A stretch of DNA of 64,000 bases from Streptomyces sp. 2114.4 (GCF_900187385.1 NZ_FYEY01000001.1:4588001-4652000), one strand, 5' to 3'. Positions 1-8,824 are shown, numbered from the stretch's first letter. Numbers and translations: made by a program. The notes: a model not told the origin generated them from the letters alone.

Positions 1-1
1 G

Positions 2-1189
2 GAACGTGAGGCGGGCGCCCAGGACGCGGGCCTGGCCGGCCGCGATGGTCAGGCCCAGGCCGTGGCCGCGGCCGGCCCGGTCGCTGCTGCCGGTGCGGAA
101 GCGGCTGGGGCCCTCGCGCAGCAAGGCCCCGGGGAAGCCCGTGCCGTGGTCGCGGACCCGTAGGACCCGGCCCTCGACGGTGACCTCGACCGGCGGCTTG
201 CCGTGCCGGGCGGCGTTGGCGATCAGATTGCCGAGGATCCGCTCCAGCCGGCGCGGGTCGGTGGTGACCTCGGCCTCCCGTACGACCTCGACGGTGATCC
301 CCGGGTCGAGGGCCCGCACCCGCCGGGAGACGAACTCGCCGAGCACGACGTCCTGCAGCTCGGCGCGCTCCGCATGGCCGTCGAGCCGGGCCACTTCCAG
401 GACGTCCTCGACGAGGGTGCGCAGCGCCTGCGCACGGTCGCGGACGAGTTCCGAGGGGCGGCCGGGCGGCAGCAGTTCGGCGGCGGTCAGCAGGCCGGTG
501 ACCGGGGTGCGCAGCTCGTGGGCGATGTCGGCGGTGACCCGTCGCTCGGCCTCGATGCGCTCCTGGAGGGCGTCCGACATGGCGTCCACGGCGAAGGCCA
601 GATCGTCGGTCTCGTCGCGTACCCGTCCGCTGCCGACCTCGTCGCGGATCCGGACCGCGGTGTCGCCGTCGGCGAGTTTTCCGGCCGCCGCGGCCGCCTT
701 GCGCAGCCGCTTGGAGAGCCGTCCGCCGACCAGCACCCCCAGCGCACAGCCGCCGACCACCACCGCGGTCGACCCGATGACCAAGGCCTGGTCGAGGTCG
801 TCGAGGACGGCGAAGCGGTCGGGGAAACGGTCGTGCATGGACAGCACCCGGTTGTTGCTGAGCGGTGAGGCGGCCCATACGTCGGGGGCGGTCTGCCCGG
901 TGTCCTGGAGGTAGGTGGCGCGCTTGTTCTTGGCGACCTCGTCGCGCAGCGCCTCCGGCAGCTCCGGGTCGTCGATCTTCGCGCCGAACTGCAGCCGGTT
1001 GGTGGAGAGGAAGATCTTCTGCGTGAAGTTGAGCCGCTCGATCTGCACATCCCGGCTGTTGTCGAGCATGGAGTGGCGGGCGGCGTTGTGCACGACAAGG
1101 CTCAGCGCGATCGCGACCAGCGCTCCGACGAGTGCGATCGCGGCGCTGAGCTTCCATCTCAGCCCCGTGCGCAGGGCCAGCCTGACCAC
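2..1189 (-). CDS. cseC: Sensor histidine kinase CseC (partial, C-terminus beyond left edge)
   Basis: Membrane sensor kinase that, with CseB, activates sigE under cell-envelope stress. Translated from the minus strand it begins with a short cytoplasmic tail, a TM segment (about residues 15-30, AIALVGALVAIALSLVV), an extracytoplasmic sensor region, a second TM (ALVIGSTAVVVGGCALGVLV), a HAMP-like segment, the H-box (DIAHELRTPVTGL), an N-box (ILGNLIANAARHG) and a G-box (DHGTGFPG). The last part of the ATPase domain runs off the window. The start chosen is a GTG 8 bases after the cseB stop, so the genes are tightly coupled; an overlapping CTG is less likely. This is the fourth gene of sigE-cseA-cseB-cseC, and family identity is supported by the complete operon. 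Confidence 0.9.
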   Translation of the reverse strand, partial: MVRLALRTGLRWKLSAAIALVGALVAIALSLVVHNAARHSMLDNSRDVQIERLNFTQKIFLSTNRLQFGAKIDDPELPEALRDEVAKNKRATYLQDTGQTAPDVWAASPLSNNRVLSMHDRFPDRFAVLDDLDQALVIGSTAVVVGGCALGVLVGGRLSKRLRKAAAAAGKLADGDTAVRIRDEVGSGRVRDETDDLAFAVDAMSDALQERIEAERRVTADIAHELRTPVTGLLTAAELLPPGRPSELVRDRAQALRTLVEDVLEVARLDGHAERAELQDVVLGEFVSRRVRALDPGITVEVVREAEVTTDPRRLERILGNLIANAARHGKPPVEVTVEGRVLRVRDHGTGFPGALLREGPSRFRTGSSDRAGRGHGLGLTIAAGQARVLGARLTF

Positions 1190-1197
1190 CGGCGGTG

Positions 1198-1908
1198 TCA
1201 GCCTCTCAGCTTGTATCCGAAGCCGCGGACCGTCTCGATCCGGTCCTGACCGATTTTGCCGCGCAGCCGCTGGACATGGACGTCCACCACCCGGGTGTCA
1301 CCACCCCAGCCGTAGTCCCAGACCCGCTCCAGCAGCCGGTCGCGTGAGAGGACCGTACCGGGCGCGTTGGAGAACTCCAGCAGCAGCCGCATCTCGGTCG
1401 GCGTCAGGGCGACGTTCGCACCGCCCTTGCGGACCTCCATGCCCTCCGTGTCGACCTCCAGGTCGCCGAAGCGCAGCACCGGCTCGGCGATGTCGGCCTG
1501 GTCCGCCGACGAGCCGCCGGCCCGGTCCGGGCCGCTGGCGTGGCCGAAGCGGCGCAGGACGGCGCGGATCCGGGCGACCAGCACCGCACCGTCGAACGGC
1601 TTGGTGACGTAGTCGTCCGCACCGGCCTCCAGGCCGAGCACCACGTCGATCGAGTCGGCGCGCGCCGACAGCATGATCACGGGGACCGTCGACTCATCGC
1701 GGATCCGCCGGCACAGGCTGACGCCGTCGAGTCCCGGCACCATCACATCGAGCAGGGCGATATCGGGGCGGTCGGCGCGGAACGCCTCCAGGCCCGCCAG
1801 CCCGTCGGGCATCGCGGTGACCACGAATCCGTCCCGTTCCAGGGCGAGCTGGGTGGCCTCGCGGATCACGTCGTCGTCCTCGACGAAGAGCACATGGGTC
1901 TCGGCCAT
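1198..1908 (-). CDS. cseB: Response regulator CseB
   Basis: OmpR/PhoB-type regulator of 236 residues. The receiver domain occupies about residues 5-120 with acidic residues after LFVE and the phospho-acceptor Asp54 in ALLDVMVPGLDG. A conserved Lys lies in DDYVTKPFDG, and the C-terminal winged helix has RLRGKIGQDRIETVRGFGYKL-like features. In Streptomyces coelicolor its known target is the sigE promoter, which it activates after phosphorylation by CseC. The start lies 9 bases after the cseA stop, consistent with one transcript. Confidence 0.95.
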   Translation of the reverse strand: MAETHVLFVEDDDVIREATQLALERDGFVVTAMPDGLAGLEAFRADRPDIALLDVMVPGLDGVSLCRRIRDESTVPVIMLSARADSIDVVLGLEAGADDYVTKPFDGAVLVARIRAVLRRFGHASGPDRAGGSSADQADIAEPVLRFGDLEVDTEGMEVRKGGANVALTPTEMRLLLEFSNAPGTVLSRDRLLERVWDYGWGGDTRVVDVHVQRLRGKIGQDRIETVRGFGYKLRG

Positions 1909-1917
1909 GCGGTTGTC

Positions 1918-2604
1918 TCAACCCTCCGTTCCCGTGCCGTCGTCCGGCGTGGCGCCGTCGGCGGTGGTCTTGCTGTAGTCGGTGTGATACGGACGGCCAC
2001 GCTCACTGAAGCGCCCGTTCGTCCAGTGGTAGGTCATCACATCCTCACCGGAGGGGCAGCACACCTTGTCGCCCGCGGCGTAGGTCTGCTTGGAGACCTC
2101 CAGATCTCCCTTGTTCACCCCGGCGTAGACCGACGGCTGTTCGTTGCTGTACACGGTGTCATACCCGTCCGGCGCGCCGTCGCGCTTGTGGAAAACATAC
2201 GCGCCGATGCCGACGGAGTCCGCACAGGTCATGACATTGACGATGACATCGGGGGAGGTGCCGCCGGTGAGCGTCGCATAGGTCACCTCGACCGGGTACT
2301 CGTCCCCGGCACACGGCTTGGCCAGCGACTTCTTCACGTCGGAGCCGACCTTCGGGGCGTCCTTGAGCAGCTTGACCGCGTCGACCTTCTTGTAGCGGGC
2401 GGTCGGGGACGAGGTGGGCGTGGTGTGCACGGCGCCCTTGGGCACGGGGGTGGTGCCGGCCGATCCCTCGCTGCGTACGCCTTCGCCCCCTGGATTGCAC
2501 CCGGCCAGCAAAAGGCCGACGGCGGCCACTCCCGCCGTGGCCGCGCCGCCTCTGGTCAACCCGACCCTGGTCAACCTGTTCCTGGTCAATCCGCTCCCGC
2601 TCAC
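1918..2604 (-). CDS. cseA: Lipoprotein CseA, negative modulator of the SigE system
   Basis: Predicted lipoprotein of 228 residues: Arg-rich N-terminus, hydrophobic stretch AAVGLLLAG and a lipobox ending LLLAGC. The rest is predicted extracytoplasmic, including DVIVNVMTCADSVGIGAYVFHK and several Cys. In S. coelicolor CseA dampens CseB/CseC signalling and sits outside the membrane. GTG is the likely start; no strong ribosome-binding site is visible. A 183-base gap separates it from sigE. In S. coelicolor most sigE transcripts end just after sigE, but I see only a weak hairpin in this gap. Assignment rests on the lipobox and on position between sigE and cseB. Confidence 0.88.
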   Translation of the reverse strand: MSGSGLTRNRLTRVGLTRGGAATAGVAAVGLLLAGCNPGGEGVRSEGSAGTTPVPKGAVHTTPTSSPTARYKKVDAVKLLKDAPKVGSDVKKSLAKPCAGDEYPVEVTYATLTGGTSPDVIVNVMTCADSVGIGAYVFHKRDGAPDGYDTVYSNEQPSVYAGVNKGDLEVSKQTYAAGDKVCCPSGEDVMTYHWTNGRFSERGRPYHTDYSKTTADGATPDDGTGTEG

Positions 2605-2787
2605 CGTGCTGCTCGCACAGCTGCCGATGCCGCTGCTGTTCCTGGGGTGATTGTCGCGCGTCGGGCTGTGAGCCGTAAGGCGGCCGGCGTTGTGTCCGTA
2701 TTCATCGGTAAAGGCACGCTTCGTCTTGTGCGGGGGGTGATGCCGGGTCCGCTGCTCGGGGGCCCACGGTGTGCCGTGTGCCGCCGT

Positions 2788-3339
2788 TCAGGCCGCGCAC
2801 CGCTCCCGCCCCCGCTCGCCACGCTCCAGCATCCGCGCGTCGATGTCACGCATCTGCAGCTCCTGGCGCAGCCGGGCCAGCGCACGGTGCAGCGTGCTCT
2901 TGACCGTTCCTGTGGACATACCGAGCGCCGCCGCGGTCTCCTCCGTGCTCATCTGCTCCCAGTGCCGCAGCACGACGACGCTGCGCTGCTTGGGAGCCAG
3001 CACCCCGAGGATGTCCATCAGCAGGGCGCGGTCGGCGCGCTGCTCGGTGCCGTCGTCCACGCTCGCGTCGGGAAGCTGCTCGGTGGGCACCTCTTCGAGC
3101 TTGCGGGCCCGCCACCACTCGGTCCGCGTGTTGATCATGACGCGGCGGAGGTAGGCGTCGGCCAGCGACTTGTCCGCGATGCCGTCCCAGCGGCCGTAGG
3201 TGCGCACCAGTGCGGTCTGCAGCAGGTCCTGTGCGTCGACCGGGTCGGGCACCAGGCGCCGGGCGCTCCGCAGCAGGGCCTCCTGCCGCGTACGAACGTA
3301 CTCTTCGAAGTCCAGTACCTTGCCGCCGCTGGTCGCCAT
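2788..3339 (-). CDS. sigE: ECF RNA polymerase sigma factor SigE
   Basis: ECF sigma factor of 183 residues controlling the cell-envelope stress regulon. Region 2 is DFEEYVRTRQEALLRSARRLVP followed by a RTEWWRARKLEE segment; region 4 includes LAPKQRSVVVLRHWEQMSTEETAAALG and GTVKSTLHRALARLR. The ATG at 3339 is chosen because GGAGG lies 8 bases upstream and it gives the normal family length; an open frame extends further upstream but is not needed. First gene of sigE-cseABC. In S. coelicolor the promoter is activated by CseB. I could not assign a convincing promoter in the 3340-3600 leader. Confidence 0.95.
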   Translation of the reverse strand: MATSGGKVLDFEEYVRTRQEALLRSARRLVPDPVDAQDLLQTALVRTYGRWDGIADKSLADAYLRRVMINTRTEWWRARKLEEVPTEQLPDASVDDGTEQRADRALLMDILGVLAPKQRSVVVLRHWEQMSTEETAAALGMSTGTVKSTLHRALARLRQELQMRDIDARMLERGERGRERCAA

Positions 3340-3695
3340 TCCGACGCCTCCGATCCGCTTGCGTTTCCCCACGTTGACCGTGCTGGCGGTCATCTCCAGC
3401 ACGAGGAAGACGCTACGGAGGGGGTGTTGCGACGTAATGTGCGTGGGCCCCACAAGGAGTGCACGGAAAACCCTCGGTTGTGTAACAGCCCGCCAGGGGT
3501 CATACCTCGGACGGACGGCGGCCCGCTGACCGTCATACTCCCGGGGGAGGAGCACCCCCGCCGCAAGGTCTATCGGCCGTGACACGGCGGCCATCGAGAA
3601 GGCGGTGGGTCTCCTTCCGGTCGGATCAGGGGCACTTTCCGGTCATCCGGCGCGAAAGGTGACACGGGGTCAGACGTCACACCGTCGGGGACGCG
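3340..3695. other. sigE upstream region, no gene
   Basis: This stretch of about 350 bases upstream of sigE holds no convincing gene; reading frames across it lack coding character. It must contain the sigE promoter. A GCAAC followed by CGTC near 3400-3430 on the minus strand resembles an ECF promoter, but the spacing of 13 bases is too short, so I do not call it. Confidence 0.5.
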
Positions 3696-3729
3696 GAAGG
3701 GCGCGGCCGCCGAAGTGACCGCGCCCTTC
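3696..3729 (-). terminator. Perfect 11-bp stem terminator downstream of mutY
   Basis: GAAGGGCGCGG at 3696-3706 pairs perfectly with CCGCGCCCTTC at 3719-3729 around a 12-base loop. It lies about 40 bases after the mutY stop and before the sigE promoter region, so it probably separates the two minus-strand units. There is no strong U tract on the minus strand, which is common in Streptomyces. Confidence 0.65.
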
Positions 3730-3768
3730 TTCTCTCTTACAGGTTCTCCCGTACGGATGACGGCAGCG

Positions 3769-4728
3769 CTACGTGAGCGGCAACCGATAGCGGCCACCGC
3801 CCAGCGGCTCCACCAGACCGTCCGAGACCAGGCCGTCCAGTGCCCGGGCCCGCTGCACCGGCTCGTCCCACACCGCGTCCAGCGCCTGCTGCGGCACCGG
3901 CGTGACCGCCTCGCGCAGGACGGCGAGCAGCTTGCCGCGCACCTGGCGGTCGGTACCGGCGTACGTCTGGGTGCGACGCGCCGGGCCGTCGTGCGCCGGG
4001 GACCCGGCCAGGCGCCAGGTGCACTGCGCGGCGATCGGGCAGCGCCCGCACTCCGGAGCACGCGCCGTGCACAGCAGCGCACCCAGCTCCATCGTGGCCG
4101 CCGCCCAGCGCGCCGCCAGGTTCTCGTCCTCGGGCAGCAGCTGGCGGGCGAGTTTGCGCTCCGCCGCGGTGGTGGCGTTCGGCGGGAACTGGCGGCCGGC
4201 CACCGCGCGGGCGAACACCCGGCGCACATTGGTGTCCAGCACGGCGTGCCGCTGTCCGTACGCGAACGAGGCGACCGCGGCGGCGGTGTACTCGCCGACG
4301 CCGGGCAGCGCCAGCAACTGGCTGTGCTCGCGCGGTACGTCGCCGCCGTGCCGCTCCTGTATGGCGGAGGCGGCGGCGTGCAGCCGCAGGGCGCGGCGCG
4401 GATAACCGAGCCGGCCCCAGGCCCGGACCGCCTCGCCCGGCGCCTCGGCGGCCAGGTCGGCGGGGCGCGGCCAGCGGGCCAGCCACTGCTCGTAGACCGG
4501 CAGCACTCTGCTGACCGGGGTCTGCTGCAGCATGAACTCGCTCACCATCACACCCCAGGCGCCCGCCTCGGGGCGGCGCCAGGGCAGATCGCGGGCGTGC
4601 TCGTCGAACCAGTCGGTGACCGGGCCGTGCAGCGCGGTCCCGTCGGCGGCTCCCGCGGCCGCGTCGGCGGCGGAAGCGTTCTCGGTGGCGGCGGTCGTGG
4701 CAGTGGTGGTGACAGGCGTCGAAGTCAT
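3769..4728 (-). CDS. mutY: A/G-specific adenine DNA glycosylase MutY
   Basis: Removes adenine mispaired with 8-oxoguanine in base excision repair. The 319-residue product has the catalytic Glu64 in SEFMLQQTPV, a helix-hairpin-helix LPGVGEYTA at 141-149, Asp165 in VLDTNVRRV, and four Fe-S cysteines (220, 227, 230, 236) with the family spacing C-x6-C-x2-C-x5-C. The C-terminal 8-oxoG recognition domain is shorter than in E. coli MutY. ATG 4728 gives a Thr/Ala-rich tail of about 35 residues before the conserved core; longer upstream extensions are unlikely. Confidence 0.93.
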   Translation of the reverse strand: MTSTPVTTTATTAATENASAADAAAGAADGTALHGPVTDWFDEHARDLPWRRPEAGAWGVMVSEFMLQQTPVSRVLPVYEQWLARWPRPADLAAEAPGEAVRAWGRLGYPRRALRLHAAASAIQERHGGDVPREHSQLLALPGVGEYTAAAVASFAYGQRHAVLDTNVRRVFARAVAGRQFPPNATTAAERKLARQLLPEDENLAARWAAATMELGALLCTARAPECGRCPIAAQCTWRLAGSPAHDGPARRTQTYAGTDRQVRGKLLAVLREAVTPVPQQALDAVWDEPVQRARALDGLVSDGLVEPLGGGRYRLPLT

Positions 4729-4919
4729 GGCACTGCCGATCCTGGCACGTCCGGGGTCGCCCGGGAAACGCACCGGGCCCGCCCCGCCGCGCGCCCACCC
4801 GCACGCAGGACGGCCGGGGGCGCACAGGTGGCGGTTACCGGCGGTATGAGACGTCCCGGCGGCGACCGGAGCGGGGGCCCGGCGCGCGCCGGCCGGCCGG
4901 GGCGGGCGAGGATGCGGTC

Positions 4920-5453
4920 ATGGCGGAGACGAGCGGTGCACAGGACAGCGGCGGTACGGGCGGGTCGCCCTGCCCGGAGACGATCCGGCGGGCGCTCGCC
5001 GCGCACACGACGATGACGCTGGCGTACGCGGACGAGGACGGGCCGGGCGCCTGCGCGGTGCTCTACGCGACGGACCCGGAGAGCGGCGGGGGGACGGGCG
5101 GGGCGGGCGGCGCCGGGCCCGTGCTGTATTTCGTCACCGCGACCACGACGCGGCACGGCCGGGCGCTGGCGGCGCCCGGCGCCCGCGCCGCCTTCACGGC
5201 GCAGCGGGACGGCCAGGAGTGGAGCGGACTGACGGGGCTTCAGGGCCGGGGCGGCTGCCGCCCCCTGACCGGCGCCGAGCGGGCCGCGGGCTGGCGGGTC
5301 TACCTGTCCCGCTTCCCCTTCGTCGCCGAGAGCGAGCGGTTGCGCCACGCCCTGGAGCGGACCACCCTGTGGGAGCTGCGCCCCGACTGGCTGCGGCTGA
5401 TCGACAACGGGCAGGGCTTCGGGCACAAGGAGGAGTGGCGTCCGGGTTCCTGA
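4920..5453 (+). CDS. Pyridoxamine 5'-phosphate oxidase-family (FMN split-barrel) protein
   Basis: 177-residue protein with the split-barrel pattern of PNPOx-like flavoproteins. An N-terminal ETIRRALAAHTTMTLAYADEDGPGACAVLYA strand pair is followed by LYFVTATTTRHGRALAAPGARAAF, typical of flavin-binding pockets, and then a Gly-rich segment. The C-terminus (LWELRPDWLRLIDNGQGFGHKEEW) matches a small conserved actinobacterial group of unknown substrate. The Gly-rich insert around residues 55-68 is probably a loop. It is monocistronic, with a terminator directly after it. Confidence 0.8.
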   Translation: MAETSGAQDSGGTGGSPCPETIRRALAAHTTMTLAYADEDGPGACAVLYATDPESGGGTGGAGGAGPVLYFVTATTTRHGRALAAPGARAAFTAQRDGQEWSGLTGLQGRGGCRPLTGAERAAGWRVYLSRFPFVAESERLRHALERTTLWELRPDWLRLIDNGQGFGHKEEWRPGS

Positions 5454-5460
5454 GGTCGGG

Positions 5461-5493
5461 GTGACGCGGGGGGTGCCGGCCCCCCCGTGTCAC
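5461..5493 (+). terminator. Stem-loop after the FMN-barrel gene
   Basis: GTGACGCGGGGGG at 5461-5473 pairs with CCCCCCGTGTCAC at 5481-5493, 12 of 13 pairs, with a 7-base loop. It starts 7 bases after the stop codon. Confidence 0.75.
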
Positions 5494-5525
5494 CTCCACT
5501 CCGTCGCCCCGGAAGCGTTTCCTGA

Positions 5526-5571
5526 CCGATCCGGGCCGATCCGGGCCGATCCGAGCCGCCTCCGGGCCGAT
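5526..5571 (+). repeat. 10-bp direct repeats upstream of 5644 gene
   Basis: Two exact copies of CCGATCCGGG followed by one near copy and two decayed copies lie in the short intergenic region before the membrane-protein gene. They are probably slippage products; no function is evident. Confidence 0.6.
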
Positions 5572-5643
5572 CATGCGAAAAGTTGCAGCAGGAAGCGGCG
5601 GGTACTGGCCTGTGCGGCGGCCGATCTCTCGTAGAGTTTCCGC

Positions 5644-6470
5644 GTGGGATCACTGCGCAATCCGATCGGGCCGCTTCCGTCCTCCATCTACTGGCGGCGG
5701 AGGGCCGTTGCGCTGGCCATCGTCGTACTGCTCGCCGTGCTCGTCGTGTGGGCCCTCAACTGGGGCGGCATCGGCGGCAAGAGCGACGACGAGGGCAAGG
5801 GGCCCCACGGAAACGGGCCCGCGACGTCCATCACGCCGGGACCTTCCCCAGCGGACCGGTGAACGGCCAGAAGCCGGGCGGGCGCGATGAGTCGGGCAGC
5901 GGCGCGGGCTCGGGGTCGGGCTCCGGCGGTGGCTCGGGCTCCGCGGGCGGCGACGGTGACGCGTCCAACGGTGACTCCGGTGCCGGCAGCGGCGGTTCGG
6001 GTTCCGTTCCCAATGGGCCGATCGGCCAGGGCTCCGGCAAGAACGCCGTCGAGGCCGGCTCCTCGCTTCCCAACTGTGTATCCGGCAAGGCGGAGTTGGT
6101 GCTGCACAGCGTCAAGAAGTCCTACGCGCCGGACGCCAGGCCGAAGTTCGAGCTGACGGTCAAGAACGGGTCCGGTGACGCCTGCAAGGTGGATCTCGGG
6201 CAGAAGGCCGCGGTCCTCACCATCACCGACACCGCGGGCGACGACCGGGTGTGGGCCTCGAACGACTGCCCGTCGGGCACCCGGCCCGCGCTGCTGGAGG
6301 TCCCGGCCAAGGGATCGGTGAAGCGCACCATCGTGTGGGACCGCCGGGCCAGCGGTCCGCAGTGCGAAACGCTGAGCCCGGCCACGGTGCCGGCCGGCAA
6401 GTACCTGATCGAGGCCAAGGTGCCGGGGCTGGAAGCGGTCCATACGTCGTTCGTGCTGGCCGAGGACTGA
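5644..6470 (+). pseudogene. Conserved membrane-anchored protein, frameshifted at a C run near 5846
   Basis: From GTG 5644 the frame encodes a cytoplasmic start (GSLRNPIGPLPSSIYWRRR), one TM segment (AVALAIVVLLAVLVVWAL) and a polar stretch, then stops at 5862. The rest of the gene continues in another frame from about 5847: a Gly/Ser-rich linker, then a domain with three Cys (LPNCVSGKAEL, GDACKVDLG, ASNDCPSG) ending in SFVLAED at 6470. Adding one C to the CCCC run at 5846-5849 joins both halves into one protein of about 275 residues. Both halves keep good codon use, so this is either a sequencing indel, a recent mutation or recoding. The function of this streptomycete membrane protein is not known to me. 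Confidence 0.75.
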
Positions 6471-6600
6471 GGCCAGGGGCTCGGCCAGGCGCTGAGGCCG
6501 GGGAGAGCCGCCCGCGCGCCTCCGCGCATTCCGCCCGTGGCGATTTCGCCGGGAGCGAGCGTCGGTGTGGCCCGCGGTGCCGTCCGGCACAGTTGCCGCC

Positions 6601-7593
6601 ATGAAGCTACTGATGCTGGGCGGGACGGAGTTCGTGGGGCGGGCGGTCACCGAGGCGGCGCTGGCGCGTGGCTGGGAGGTCACGGTGTTCCACCGGGGGA
6701 ATCACGCGCCGCCACAGGGCGTGACGGTGCTGCACGGCGACCGTGCGGACGCGGCGGGGCTCGCGGCCCTGGAAAAGGGGGAGTGGGACGCCGTCGTCGA
6801 TACTTGGAGCGGTGCGCCGTCGGCGGTACGGGACAGTGCGCGGCTGCTGGCCGGGCGGGCGGGGACGTATGCGTATGTCTCCAGCAGCTCGGTGTACGCC
6901 TTCCCGCCCACGGCCCGGCTCGATGAGCGGGCGCCGCTGGTGACGGGATCCGCCGGTGCCACCGATGCCGCGGACTACGCACAGGCCAAGCGGGGCGGTG
7001 AGCTGGCCGCGGTCGAGGCGTTCGGGGAGCGGGCGCTGCTGGTGCGTGCGGGGCTGATTCTCGGGCCCTACGAGAACGTGGGGCGGCTGCCGTGGTGGCT
7101 GGGGCGGATCGCCCGTGGCGGCACGGTCCTGGCACCGGGGCCGCGGGGGATGGCGCTGCAGTACATCGATGTCCGTGACCTGGCCGAGTGGACGGCCGAC
7201 GCGTTGCGGGCCGGGCTCGGCGGGCCGTACAACCTGGTGAGCGAGGCCGGGCACGCCACCATGGGCGAGCTGCTGGAGAGTTGCGCGAAGGTCACCGGCG
7301 CGGACGCACAGCTGCGCTGGACCGCTCCGGAGGACGTCCTCGCCGCCGGTATCGAGCCGTGGATCGAGCTCCCGGGCTGGCTGGCGCCCGGTGAACTGAG
7401 GGACGCGGTCTTCGGTGTCGAGGTGTCCAAGGCGCTGGCGTCCGGGCTGCGTTGCCGTCCCGTCGCGGAGACCGTCGCCGATACCTGGGCCTGGCTGCAG
7501 GCCGTCGGCGGGGTGGCACCGCAGCGCCCGGACCGGCCCGTACTCGGCCTGGACCCGGCGAAGGAGGCGGTGGCGCTACGGCGGGCCGGCTGA
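6601..7593 (+). CDS. NAD-dependent epimerase/dehydratase (extended SDR)
   Basis: 330-residue extended short-chain dehydrogenase/reductase. The N-terminus MKLLMLGGTEFVGRAV carries the Gly-rich NAD(P) site, VDTWSGAP follows a Rossmann strand, SSSSVYAF gives the Ser, and YAQAK is the Tyr-x3-Lys pair. It resembles the NAD-dependent epimerase/reductase group with a C-terminal substrate domain (WTAPEDVLAAGIEPWIELPGWL). Substrate unknown. The ATG at 6601 begins directly at the nucleotide-binding motif; an upstream in-frame start at 6565 would add 12 poorly conserved residues. Confidence 0.85.
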   Translation: MKLLMLGGTEFVGRAVTEAALARGWEVTVFHRGNHAPPQGVTVLHGDRADAAGLAALEKGEWDAVVDTWSGAPSAVRDSARLLAGRAGTYAYVSSSSVYAFPPTARLDERAPLVTGSAGATDAADYAQAKRGGELAAVEAFGERALLVRAGLILGPYENVGRLPWWLGRIARGGTVLAPGPRGMALQYIDVRDLAEWTADALRAGLGGPYNLVSEAGHATMGELLESCAKVTGADAQLRWTAPEDVLAAGIEPWIELPGWLAPGELRDAVFGVEVSKALASGLRCRPVAETVADTWAWLQAVGGVAPQRPDRPVLGLDPAKEAVALRRAG

Positions 7594-7637
7594 CCCCTGG
7601 CCGGTGAGGGACGGCGCAGACCGGCCCCGGTACGGGG

Positions 7638-7701
7638 CAGCCGTACCGCCCTTCAGCCGTACCGCCCTTCAGCCGTACCGCCCTTCAGCCGTACCGCTCT
7701 T
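7638..7701. repeat. Four tandem 16-bp repeats abutting the disA stop
   Basis: The unit CAGCCGTACCGCCCTT occurs three times exactly and once with a C-to-T change. The array touches the last bases of disA, whose own end contains CGTACCGCTCC, so it may have expanded from the 3' end of disA. It fills most of the space between the convergent SDR gene and disA. Confidence 0.95.
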
Positions 7702-8824
7702 AGACGTACCGCTCCAGGATCGACGACTCCGCCAGCCGCGACAGGCCCTCGCGGACCGAGCGGGCGCGGGCCTCGCCGACGCCGTCGACCGTCTGCAGGT
7801 CGTCGACGCTGGCGGCGAGCAGCTTCTGCAGCCCGCCGAAGTGGTCGACGAGGCGCTCGATGACCGTGCCGGGCAGCCGGGGGACCTTCGCCAGCAGGCG
7901 GAAGCCGCGCGGGGAGACCGCGGAGTCCAGCGTCTCGGGGGCTCCGCTGTAGCCCAATGCACGGGCCACGGTGGGGAGTTCGAGGAGTTCGGTGTGGCTG
8001 AGGGCGTCCAGCTCGGCGAGCGCTTCGACGACCGTGCGGGAGCGCTTGGCGGTCGGCTGGGGGACGTAGTCGCGGACGACCAGCTCCCGCTCCGGCTCCA
8101 CGCCGGCGATCAGTTCCTCCAGCTGGAGGGCGAGCAGCCGGCCGTCCGTGCCGAGCTCGACGACGTACTCGGCGATTTCCGTGGCGATCCGGCGGACCAT
8201 CTCCAGGCGCTGGGCGACCGCGGTGAGATCGCGGACCGTCACCAAGTCCTCGATTTCCAGGGCGGAGAGCGTGCCGGCGACCTCGTCCAGGCGGAGCTTG
8301 TAGCGTTCCAGGGTCGCCAGTGCCTGGTTGGCGCGGGAGAGGATCGCGGCCGACTCCTCCAGGACGCGGCGCTCGCCGTCCACGTAGAGGGCGATCAGGC
8401 GCATCGACTGGCTGACGGAGACCACCGGGAAGCCGGCCTGGATCGAGACGCGCTGGGCGGTGCGGTGGCGGGTGCCGGTCTCCTCCGTGGGGATGGAGGC
8501 GTCCGGGACCAGCTGGACGCCGGCCCGCAGGATCTTGGTGATGTCCTTGTCGAGGACCAGCGCCCCGTCGAGCTTGCACAGTTCGCGCAGCCGCGTGGCG
8601 GTGAACTCGACATCCAGGACGAATCCACCGGTACACATGGATTCGACGGTCTTGTCGAAGCCCAGCACGATCAGCCCGCCCGTATTGCCGCGGAGGATGC
8701 GCTCCAGGCCGTCACGCAGGGCGGTACCGGGCGCGACGGCGCTCAGCGTGGCGCGCATCAGGCTCTCGGTGCCGGAGCTTCCACCGGACCTGCCGGAAGT
8801 CGATGCCCGGTCGTTGGCTGCCAC
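7700..8824 (-). CDS. disA: DNA integrity scanning protein DisA, diadenylate cyclase
   Basis: Synthesises c-di-AMP from two ATP and scans DNA for branched structures. The 374-residue product has the DAC domain with DGA at 86-88 (KLDGALVLD) and RHR at 119-121 (GTRHRTA), a helical linker, and a C-terminal helix-hairpin-helix region ending SILERYV. GTG 8824 is chosen: GGAGGAG lies about 5 bases upstream and it gives the usual family length. Lies downstream of radA on the same strand with a 124-base gap, the usual streptomycete order. Confidence 0.96.
   Translation of the reverse strand: MAANDRASTSGRSGGSSGTESLMRATLSAVAPGTALRDGLERILRGNTGGLIVLGFDKTVESMCTGGFVLDVEFTATRLRELCKLDGALVLDKDITKILRAGVQLVPDASIPTEETGTRHRTAQRVSIQAGFPVVSVSQSMRLIALYVDGERRVLEESAAILSRANQALATLERYKLRLDEVAGTLSALEIEDLVTVRDLTAVAQRLEMVRRIATEIAEYVVELGTDGRLLALQLEELIAGVEPERELVVRDYVPQPTAKRSRTVVEALAELDALSHTELLELPTVARALGYSGAPETLDSAVSPRGFRLLAKVPRLPGTVIERLVDHFGGLQKLLAASVDDLQTVDGVGEARARSVREGLSRLAESSILERYV

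Noticed and set aside
3395..3435. SigE-type promoter upstream of sigE (GCAAC and CGTC)
   Set aside because: The spacing of 13 bases is too short for an ECF promoter; cannot be supported.
1540..3582. Long plus-strand open frame of 680 codons across cseB, cseA and sigE
   Set aside because: Lies opposite three recognisable minus-strand genes and has an Arg/Gly/Val-rich, motif-free product; a high-GC shadow.
4725..5426. Minus-strand 233-codon frame opposite the FMN-barrel gene
   Set aside because: Pro/Arg-rich shadow without domain features.
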